In this document: in pieces, positions 57,758 to 64,000 of the stretch
Position numbering within the stretch: position 1 is the first letter of the stretch
How the letters are laid out: each line of letters opens with the position of its first letter
Assembly (NCBI RefSeq): GCF_009659625.1
Contig: NZ_VOIW01000005.1
Location: 1 to 64,000, forward strand
Direction of reading: 5' to 3'
Length of the DNA: 64,000 bases
DNA from: Pseudomonas haemolytica
GTDB taxonomy: Bacteria > Pseudomonadota > Gammaproteobacteria > Pseudomonadales > Pseudomonadaceae
Translations under genes and position numbers: made by a program
Notes under the pieces: generated by a model
What the model saw: only the letters and a program-made list of their open reading frames with translations
Told to the model about the DNA's origin: nothing
Databases searched by the model: none

Positions 57758-58684
57758 TTATGACGCGTTGTCGCGAGCTGTGGAGTGCGTCACCACCTGG
57801 GCGGGCATCTTCGTGCGCATCAGGTTGTCCAGCGCCTGCCCATAGTTGCGCCCGGCCAGGCTCATGCTGTTGTTATGGCTGGCGCCTGGCACCAGCAGCA
57901 GGTGCTTGGGTTCCTGGGCGGCTTCAAACAATTGTTGGCTGAAACGCGGTGGCACGTAGCGGTCGTCGAGGCCGTGGACCACCAGCAGCGGCATATTAAT
58001 ATCGGCAATCTTGTCGATGGAATCGAACTTCTGCGACAGCAACCAGCGCACTGGCAATGAGGTGTTGGCGACCGCCGTGGCCACATCCGCCAGGGAGGTG
58101 AACGTGGATTCGATCACCAGCCCGCGTACCGGCAGGGGTACCTGCTTGCCCAGCTCGGCGGCGAGGTCGATGGCCACCGCGCCACCCAGGGAATGCCCGT
58201 AGATCAGGCGCTTGCTGGGGTCTGGTTGCAGAGTCTGGAAGCGCTCCCAGGCGATGCGTGCGTCCTCGTACACCGTGGTTTCCGAAGGCAGGTCGCCCTG
58301 GCTTTGGCCAAAGCCGCGATAGTCGATGGCCAATACCGAGTAGCCCAGGGCGTGCAATTGCTCGATGCGAAACAACTGGCCCGTGAGGTTCCAGCGCACC
58401 CCGTGCAGGTAGAGAATGGCCGGCGCGTCTTGGTTGGTTGCCGGGTACCACCAGCCATGAATGTTCTGCCCTGATTTGAAACTGGCGGGCTTGAGTTCGA
58501 ATTCCTGCACCGCCTTGGGCAGGCCGGTGTACCAGCCGGCAGTACCCGGCTCGATGCGAAATACCAGCTCGCGTTCCTTGTGTTGCAGCACGGCGCAGCC
58601 GACCGGCAGGCCGACGATCAGTACAGCCATGCACAGCAGGGGCAGCCAGCGCAGGCCCAGGCGGGCGATAAAACGAGAGGGCAT
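57758..58684 (-). CDS. Membrane-anchored alpha/beta hydrolase
   Basis: 308 residues. An N-terminal hydrophobic anchor (LPLLCMAVLIVGLPVGCAVL) ends in a GC that may be lipidated. The hydrolase fold follows, with an oxyanion-region HGVRWN, nucleophile in YGHSLGGAVAIDL, acid in VVHGLDDRYVP and His in PGASHNNSM. It resembles the BEM46/YfhR group of S9-type esterases. GGAG precedes the ATG at 58684; the frame upstream of it is spurious. Confidence 0.9.
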   Translation of the reverse strand: MPSRFIARLGLRWLPLLCMAVLIVGLPVGCAVLQHKERELVFRIEPGTAGWYTGLPKAVQEFELKPASFKSGQNIHGWWYPATNQDAPAILYLHGVRWNLTGQLFRIEQLHALGYSVLAIDYRGFGQSQGDLPSETTVYEDARIAWERFQTLQPDPSKRLIYGHSLGGAVAIDLAAELGKQVPLPVRGLVIESTFTSLADVATAVANTSLPVRWLLSQKFDSIDKIADINMPLLVVHGLDDRYVPPRFSQQLFEAAQEPKHLLLVPGASHNNSMSLAGRNYGQALDNLMRTKMPAQVVTHSTARDNAS

Positions 58685-58773
58685 GAAGGCTCCAGGACAA
58701 AGACGAAGCACGGGTTTTACCAGAAGCCCTGAGCGCGCAGGCATTAATGCGACGGCCGTGACAGAGGAATTTG

Positions 58774-58852
58774 TTACAGCATTGAACAATCCAGCGCCGC
58801 CACCTGCACCCGATTGCGCCCCCGCGCCTTGACCAGATAGAGGGCCTGGGTT
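58774..58852 (-). pseudogene. Relic of a diguanylate cyclase (GGDEF) C-terminus
   Basis: The minus strand reads TQALYLVKARGRNRVQVAAL followed by a few residues and a stop, the typical last helix and strand of GGDEF domains (ALYxAKxxGRNRV). No upstream GGDEF sequence survives; the frame dissolves just 5' of this. It is best explained as the leftover end of a deleted gene between the hydrolase and Nudix genes. Confidence 0.7.
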
Positions 58853-58927
58853 GTAGCTGTATGTGGCTTGCTTGACGCTGTATTGCCAGCGCGACATGCT
58901 CCTGCTCCTTTGAGCAAAGGCCCGACC

Positions 58928-59515
58928 ATGGACAACAGCCCCGTTCGCATCACTGCCGAAGAAACCCTTTCGGACAGCTGGTACCTCTTGAAAAAATACA
59001 GCTTCGACCTGCGTCGCCGGGATGGCAGCTGGCAAGCCCAGACCCGCGAGGTGTACGACCGGGGCAACGGTGCGACCATCCTGTTGTACAACCGCGAGCA
59101 GCGCACGGTGCTGTTGATTCGCCAGTTCCGCATGCCCACCTTCGTCAACGACTACCCCGGTTACCTGATCGAAGCGGCCGCGGGGTTGCTGGATAACGCC
59201 AGCCCCGAAGAACGCATTCGCCTGGAGGCCGAGGAAGAGACCGGGTATCGGGTTAAGCATGTGGAGAAAATCTATGCGGCGTTCATGAGCCCGGGGTCGG
59301 TGACTGAGCGGATTCACTTTTTTATCGGTGAGTATCAGCCGGGGGATCAGGTCGGTGCGGGCGGCGGTTTGGAAGAGGAGGGCGAGGATATCGAGGTGTT
59401 GGAGTTGGGGTTCGAGCAGGCGCTGGGGATGGTGCAGAGCGGGGAGATTGTGGATGGGAAGACGATCATGTTGTTGCAGCATCTGGAGTTGCGGATGCTG
59501 AAAGACGGCTGGTGA
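58928..59515 (+). CDS. nudK: Nudix hydrolase, GDP-mannose pyrophosphatase type
   Basis: 195 residues. The N-terminus ITAEETLSDSWYLLKKYSFD and the Nudix box GLLDNASPEERIRLEAEEET followed by GYRV match NudK. It is expected to hydrolyse GDP-mannose and related sugar nucleotides. The ATG at 58928 follows an AAAGG stretch; the frame's earlier ATG at 58868 overlaps the GGDEF relic region and lacks a signal. Confidence 0.88.
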   Translation: MDNSPVRITAEETLSDSWYLLKKYSFDLRRRDGSWQAQTREVYDRGNGATILLYNREQRTVLLIRQFRMPTFVNDYPGYLIEAAAGLLDNASPEERIRLEAEEETGYRVKHVEKIYAAFMSPGSVTERIHFFIGEYQPGDQVGAGGGLEEEGEDIEVLELGFEQALGMVQSGEIVDGKTIMLLQHLELRMLKDGW

Positions 59516-59782
59516 GGGAGGTTGCTTTCGCTGGCGACCGGGCCGGATGTTGGTTTTTTTGACCGAGTACATATCCGTTGCTGCGGTAACGGCGGCTATT
59601 GGTTCCGCTCTTACAGCGGGTCACTTTTGGAAGGACCCAAAAGTAACCCATGTGGTTGTCCCGTACACGCCCCACCACTCGGCACCTCGCTGCGCATCGT
59701 AGATACGCTGGCGGTGCTTCTGCTTTTCTGTGGGAGCGGGCCATTCAATCGAACGAAATGCTCAAGGCAGTGAAGATCAAAA

Positions 59783-59872
59783 TGTGGGAGCGGGCTTGCT
59801 CGCGAAGGCGTCGGCCCAGCAAACATTGAGGTTGGCTGACCCACCGCCTTCGCGAGCAAGCCCGCTCCCACA
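59783..59872. repeat. REPIN, 90 bp
   Basis: Arms TGTGGGAGCGGGCTTGCTCG and complement, 'GCGAAG' sub-type. Confidence 0.88.
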
Positions 59873-59942
59873 GGGGAACGCGTACGCCTCAACGATCAGG
59901 TCGGCTATAAGGCCGCCTCGCTGTGTTTTCGATTTTGATCTC

Positions 59943-60145
59943 GATGCCGGTTTAGCCGCCCCGCGCCATGGATGGCGCGTGGCGGCGGCCCCCCAAATCA
60001 ATGTCGGATTACGGGCACACCGAGCCTAGGCGAGGTGCCGAGTGGTGGGGCAAGAGCCTTTTGGTTACTTTTGGGCTCTTTTCAAAAGTGACCCGCTGTA
60101 AGAGCGGAACCAATAGCGGCCGTTACCGCAGCAATGGATATGTAC
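59943..60145 (+). repeat. 203-bp dispersed repeat, copy B
   Basis: Nearly identical to copy A at 45259-45461 with only a handful of mismatches, in the same orientation. Confidence 0.85.
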
Positions 60146-60206
60146 ACCGACAGACCGACAGACCCACAACCCCGACTGACGGTCATTGTCAGAAATATCC
60201 CACAAG

Positions 60207-60220
60207 AGTACAAATGTACT
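60207..60220 (+). promoter_or_regulatory. LexA2-type SOS box
   Basis: AGTAC-AAAT-GTACT, which fits the GTAC-N4-GTRC arrangement known for the second LexA of pseudomonads. It lies directly over the start of lexA2, so the operon should be autorepressed. Confidence 0.8.
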
Positions 60221-60831
60221 CCATGACAATCCTGACCCCCCGCCGTACCGCCATCCTGACCTTCATCCGCGATCGCATCGCACAACAAGGCCAGCCCCCC
60301 AGCCTCGCCGAGATCGCCGAGGCGTTCGGCTTTGCCTCGCGCAGCGTCGCCCGCAAGCATGTGGTGGCCCTGACCGAAGCCGGCTTTATCGAGGTCAACC
60401 CCAACCAGGCCCGTGGCATTCGCTTGCTCAATCAACCCGCGCGTCCCGAGTGGCTGGATGTACCGGTACTCGGCCGTGTGGCGGCCGGGCGACCCATCGG
60501 TGCCGATGCCGAGGTGCACAGCCGCTTGCAACTGGACCCCGCCACCTTCGCGAAAACCCCCGACTACCTGCTGCGGGTCCAGGGCGATTCGATGATCGAA
60601 GACGGCATTCTCGACGGCGACCTGGTGGGCGTACGCCGCAATGCCGAAGTCTTGAACGGGCAGATTGTGGTGGCGCGCCTGGACGGTGAAGTCACCATCA
60701 AGCGTTTCGAGCGCAATGGCGACCGGGTTCGCCTGCTGCCGCGCAACCCGGCGTATCAACCCATCGTGGTCGGCCCCGACCAGGACCTGGCCATCGAAGG
60801 GGTGTTCTGCGGCTTGGTGAGGCAAGGCTGA
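60214..60831 (+). CDS. lexA2: LexA2 SOS repressor of the mutagenesis cassette
   Basis: 205 residues. The N-terminal winged helix is PRRTAILTFIRDRIAQQGQP with SRSVARKHVVALTEAGFIE. The Ala-Gly autocleavage site is in GRVAAGRP, catalytic Ser in VQGDSMIEDG and Lys in DGEVTIKRF. It represses imuA-imuB-dnaE2 until RecA-stimulated self-cleavage. Either ATG (60214 or 60223) is possible; the first has AAGAG five bases upstream but lies inside the operator. It overlaps imuA by one base (TGATG). Confidence 0.9.
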   Translation: MYSMTILTPRRTAILTFIRDRIAQQGQPPSLAEIAEAFGFASRSVARKHVVALTEAGFIEVNPNQARGIRLLNQPARPEWLDVPVLGRVAAGRPIGADAEVHSRLQLDPATFAKTPDYLLRVQGDSMIEDGILDGDLVGVRRNAEVLNGQIVVARLDGEVTIKRFERNGDRVRLLPRNPAYQPIVVGPDQDLAIEGVFCGLVRQG

Positions 60832-61445
60832 TGGGTGCCGTGGTTGCCCTGGACTCGCTGTTCAATGGCGGGCGAGTCTGGAAGGGCCGGCCCGCCGCGC
60901 CACCGGCCAGCGTGCACCCTACGGGGCTGGCGGCGCTGGATGCGGTGCTGCCCAGTGGCGGATGGCCGGAAGCGGCCTTGAGTGAAATCCTGATGGCCAA
61001 GGACGGTGTGGGCGAGTTGCAACTGGTGCTGCCAACCCTGGCGCGCTTGTCGGCCCTGGGCGAGCGCATTGTGCTGGTGGCGCCGCCCTATACACCGTAC
61101 CCCCACGCCTGGCAGAACGCCGGGGTGGATGTGCGCCAGCTTTCCATCATCCAGGCCGAGGAGCGCGACGCGCTGTGGGCGGTGGAACAATGCCTGCGCT
61201 CCGGCAGTTGCGGTGCGGTGTTGTGCTGGCCGCGCAAGGCTGATGATCGGGCTTTGAGGCGCTTGCAGGTGGCAGCAGAAACCGGCCAGACCCTGGCTTT
61301 TGCCTGGCGCCCCTTGAGTGACGCGATCAATCCATCGCCCGCCGCCCTGCGTCTGGCGGTCGAGGCCAGGCCCGCGCAAGTACGGGTGCTCAAGTGCCGG
61401 GGCGGGTTGGCCCATCCGGCGCCGATTGCCCTGGCGGGGCATTGA
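60831..61445 (+). CDS. imuA: ImuA, SulA/RecA-like cell-division or translesion accessory protein
   Basis: 204 residues: HPTGLAALDAVLPSGGWPEA and SEILMAKDGVGELQLVLPTL resemble the RecA core without a full Walker A, typical of ImuA in the lexA2-imuA-imuB-dnaE2 cassette. It is thought to support ImuB/DnaE2-dependent mutagenesis. It is fused in translation to lexA2 (TGATG), and imuB follows seven bases later. Confidence 0.9.
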   Translation: MGAVVALDSLFNGGRVWKGRPAAPPASVHPTGLAALDAVLPSGGWPEAALSEILMAKDGVGELQLVLPTLARLSALGERIVLVAPPYTPYPHAWQNAGVDVRQLSIIQAEERDALWAVEQCLRSGSCGAVLCWPRKADDRALRRLQVAAETGQTLAFAWRPLSDAINPSPAALRLAVEARPAQVRVLKCRGGLAHPAPIALAGH

Positions 61446-61452
61446 GGTTGCC

Positions 61453-62868
61453 ATGCGTTGGGTGTGTATTGTCTTCCCGCAATTGGCGCTGGACGGGGCG
61501 CAGCGCGTGCACCCCGAGCCCGACCAACCCCTGGCGCTGCTGGCCGGCACGCCGCAGCGGCGTGTGCTGCAAACCGTCAACGCCGCCGCTCGCGCCTTGG
61601 GCCTGCGGCCGGGCCAATCGTTGACGGCAGCCCATGCCCTGGCCAAAAGCTTTGCCTGCGTCGAATACGACCCGCTGGAAATCGAGCGCCTGCAGCAGTT
61701 TCTCGCCGCCTGGGCCTATCGCTTCAGCTCTCAGGTCAGCCTGTATTACCCGCGGGCCTTGCTGTTCGAGATCGAATCGAGCCTGGGCCTGTTCGGGCCC
61801 TGGCCGCAGTTCGAGGCACGCTTGCGCAAGGAGTTGACCGAGCTTGGTTTTCGTCATCGCATTGTCGCCGCACCCAACCCCGCGGCGGCACGGGTGTTGG
61901 CGAACCTTTACGATGGCCTGGCGGTGGCTGACGACGGCGCCCTGATGCAGGCCCTGGCGCCGCTGCCCATTGACCGCGCAGGTCTTGAACCGCAGGCCGC
62001 CACTGCCTTGTCGCGCATGGGCCTGCGCACCCTGGCCCAGGTGCAGGCACTGCCTCGGCATACCCTGGCGCGGCGCTTTGAAGCCAGCCTGCTCAAGCAC
62101 CTCGACGCCCTGAGCGGGCAACGGCCATTGGCCCTGGCGTTCTATCAACCACCGGACCAGTTTGATGCGCGCATCGAGCTGAATTTCGATGTGCAATCCC
62201 ACCAGGCGCTGCTCTTTCCCTTGCGGCGCTTGACTGGCGATCTGTCGGCTTTTCTCTGCGGGCGCGACAGTGGCGTGCAGCGCTTCGACCTGCACCTGGA
62301 GCATGCCCAGGCGCCCGACAGCGTGATCAAGGTCGGCTTGCTCAGCGCCGAGCGCGAGCCTTTGATGCTGTTTGAACTGGCCCGTGGGCGCCTGGAGCAA
62401 GTCCAAGTCACCTCGCCGGTGCGCGGTTTGCGCCTGATGGCCGAAGACTTGCCGGTGTTCGTGCCGCAACGCCATGACCTGTTTGACGACCGCCCGCAAC
62501 AAACCCTGCCGTGGGAACAATTGCGCGAACGCCTGCGCGCGCGCCTGGGGGATGAGGCGGTGCAGGGCCTGCGTTTTCACGCCGACCACCGCCCCGAATG
62601 CGCCTGGCAAGCCAATACCGACAGCCGTTCATGCCCAACCCTGAACAAGGTCCGGCGCCCCGGCTGGTTGTTGCTCGAACCGACCTTGCTGGCCGAGCAG
62701 GGCGTGCAGATCCTGATGGGCCCGGAACGCATCGAATCCGGCTGGTGGGATGGCGCCGATATCCGCCGTGACTATTACCTGGTCCAGACCCGCGCCGGCC
62801 AACAGGGCTGGGCCTACCGCATTGTGGGCCAAAGCGATGGGCTGTGGCTGCAAGGCTGGTTTGCATGA
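61453..62868 (+). CDS. imuB: ImuB, inactive Y-family polymerase-like protein
   Basis: 471 residues. The palm starts MRWVCIVFPQLALDGAQRVH, and the Y-family layout is present (GQSLTAAHALAKSF; LFEIESSLGLFGPWPQFEAR). The acidic residues required for catalysis are missing, as usual for ImuB, which acts as the beta-clamp-binding hub for DnaE2. GAGG precedes the ATG at 61453. It overlaps dnaE2 by ATGA. Confidence 0.92.
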   Translation: MRWVCIVFPQLALDGAQRVHPEPDQPLALLAGTPQRRVLQTVNAAARALGLRPGQSLTAAHALAKSFACVEYDPLEIERLQQFLAAWAYRFSSQVSLYYPRALLFEIESSLGLFGPWPQFEARLRKELTELGFRHRIVAAPNPAAARVLANLYDGLAVADDGALMQALAPLPIDRAGLEPQAATALSRMGLRTLAQVQALPRHTLARRFEASLLKHLDALSGQRPLALAFYQPPDQFDARIELNFDVQSHQALLFPLRRLTGDLSAFLCGRDSGVQRFDLHLEHAQAPDSVIKVGLLSAEREPLMLFELARGRLEQVQVTSPVRGLRLMAEDLPVFVPQRHDLFDDRPQQTLPWEQLRERLRARLGDEAVQGLRFHADHRPECAWQANTDSRSCPTLNKVRRPGWLLLEPTLLAEQGVQILMGPERIESGWWDGADIRRDYYLVQTRAGQQGWAYRIVGQSDGLWLQGWFA

Positions 62869-64000
62869 GTTACGCCGAACTGCACTGCCTGTCCAATTTC
62901 AGCTTCCAACGCGGCGCTTCCAGCGCACTGGAGCTCTTCGAGCGAGCCAAAGCCCAAGGCTACAGCGCCCTGGCGATCACCGACGAATGCACGTTGTCGG
63001 GCATCGTCCGGGCCTGGCAGGCGGCGAAGGCGGTGGACTTGCCGCTGATTATCGGCAGCGAGATGCGCATCGAAAACGGCCCGAAACTGGTGCTGCTGGT
63101 GGAAGATCTCAGGGGCTACCAGCACCTGTGCCGGTTGATCACCCTGGCCCGGCGCCGTGCTGAAAAAGGCCGTTATCGCCTGCTGCAAGAAGACTTCGAC
63201 CAACCGCTGCCCGGCCTGCTGGCACTGTGGGTGGCGCAAGACGACGACACCCAAGCCTCAATCCAATGGCTGCACCGCACCTTCGCCGAGCGTCTGTGGC
63301 TGGCGGTGCAGCTGCATTGCGGCCAGGACGATAGACGGCATCTGGAGCAACGCCTGAACCTGGCTGCCAGCCTGCAAATCCCCGCCGTGGCCTGCGGCGA
63401 TGTGCATATGCATGCTCGCGGCCGTCGCGCCCTGCAAGACACCATGACCGCCATCCGTCACCACGTACCGGTGGCCGACGCCGGCACGCTGTTGCACCCC
63501 AATGGCGAGCGGCACTTGCGCAGCCTGGATACTCTGGCCGGGCTCTACCCGCAAGCATTGCTGGACGAAACCCTGGCGGTTGCACGGCGCTGCACTTTCG
63601 ACCTGAGCCAGTTGCGCTATCACTACCCACGGGAGCTAGTGCCCGCAGGCCATGACGCGCAATCCTGGCTGCGCACCGTTACCGAAGAAGGCATCGCCCT
63701 GCGCTGGCCCGAGGGGGTCGATGTCAAGACCTTGGCGCAGATCAACAAAGAGTTGGAGCTGATCAGTGAGCTGGGCTACGAAAGCTACTTCCTCACCGTG
63801 CACGACATCGTGCGCTTCGCCCGCAGCCGTTCCATCCTGTGCCAGGGCCGCGGCTCGGCGGCCAATTCGGCGGTGTGCTTTGCCCTGGGCATCACCGAGA
63901 TTGATCCGAGCCTGACCAGCATGCTGTTCGAACGCTTCCTGTCCAAGGAGCGCAACGAGCCGCCGGATATCGACGTCGACTTCGAACACGAACGCCGCGA
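62865..64000 (+). CDS. dnaE2: Error-prone DNA polymerase DnaE2 (N-terminal part)
   Basis: The first 378 codons are in the window; the gene continues past the right edge. The N-terminal PHP domain starts SYAELHCLSNFSFQRGASSA and has LAITDECTLSG and ACGDVHMHARGR. The polymerase domain begins with FARSRSILCQGRGSAANSAV and ends in the window near PPDIDVDFEHERR, with the catalytic aspartates. DnaE2 performs SOS-induced translesion synthesis with ImuA/ImuB. Confidence 0.93.
   Translation, partial: MSYAELHCLSNFSFQRGASSALELFERAKAQGYSALAITDECTLSGIVRAWQAAKAVDLPLIIGSEMRIENGPKLVLLVEDLRGYQHLCRLITLARRRAEKGRYRLLQEDFDQPLPGLLALWVAQDDDTQASIQWLHRTFAERLWLAVQLHCGQDDRRHLEQRLNLAASLQIPAVACGDVHMHARGRRALQDTMTAIRHHVPVADAGTLLHPNGERHLRSLDTLAGLYPQALLDETLAVARRCTFDLSQLRYHYPRELVPAGHDAQSWLRTVTEEGIALRWPEGVDVKTLAQINKELELISELGYESYFLTVHDIVRFARSRSILCQGRGSAANSAVCFALGITEIDPSLTSMLFERFLSKERNEPPDIDVDFEHERR

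Larger units (their letters stand above)
59516..60206. repeat. Repeat-rich intergenic region upstream of lexA2
   Basis: About 690 bases: an inverted mosaic-repeat piece (59567-59650) that joins directly to CCATGTGGTTGTCCCG, the sequence that flanks the IS on the right at 50775; a 90-bp REPIN (59783-59872); and repeat copy B (59943-60145). No gene. It must include the promoter of the lexA2 operon near its right end. Confidence 0.85.

Overview
The window reads as a chromosomal segment of a fluorescent pseudomonad (Pseudomonas fluorescens group). The evidence is high GC, pseudomonad-style gene content, many REP/REPIN hairpins with GTGGGAG-type arms, a lexA2-imuA-imuB-dnaE2 mutagenesis cassette and pseudomonad catabolic modules. 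Nothing indicates a plasmid or prophage. One insertion sequence and several mosaic intergenic repeats are present. All functions below are read from motifs; no database search was run.

Layout: 1-4.6 kb, an RND pump with its lipoprotein adaptor and a truncated unknown gene at the edge. 4.9-10.1 kb, a pirin, an MscS channel with a cyclic-nucleotide domain, an AhpD-like protein and a TonB-dependent siderophore receptor. 10.5-25.5 kb, a six-gene collinear cluster that is the highlight. 25.5-30.3 kb, an AraC regulator and gamma-glutamylputrescine genes. 30.8-36.5 kb, a LysR/aldo-keto reductase/SDR/SRPBCC group, then an RsbQ-like hydrolase with a PAS histidine kinase and a P-loop kinase. 36.7-38.5 kb, small odd proteins and a GNAT. 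38.6-44.9 kb, an NCS1 permease, LysR, M20 deacylase, DUF1028, RidA and flavin monooxygenase locus. 45.5-49.3 kb, a two-component pair, a lipoprotein, a GNAT and a HIT protein. 49.5-50.8 kb, an IS481-type element inside repeat DNA. 51.2-52.9 kb, a copper module (PCuAC, SCO, DUF2946). 52.9-59.5 kb, housekeeping and stress genes (hemerythrin, PfpI, DUF72, DeoR, hydrolase, Nudix). 60.2 kb to the right edge, the SOS mutagenesis cassette, with dnaE2 running off the window.

The 10.5-25.5 kb cluster encodes: a very large Tc-toxin A subunit without TcB or TcC partners; a Cys-rich protein with a Hint-like domain; a zinc-ribbon protein; a 133-aa peptide carrying three near-identical TCKPTRNPCC units; an APH-fold kinase; and a single polypeptide joining a HopA1-like domain to a complete LanC-type cyclase. 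A kinase, a HopA1-like lyase and a LanC cyclase are the three activities of class V lanthipeptide biosynthesis. Gene overlaps (ATGA junctions) tie most of these genes into one transcription unit. I infer a multi-core lanthipeptide-like RiPP system linked to a Tc-type pore-forming protein. No dedicated exporter or leader protease is visible, so delivery and maturation are open questions.
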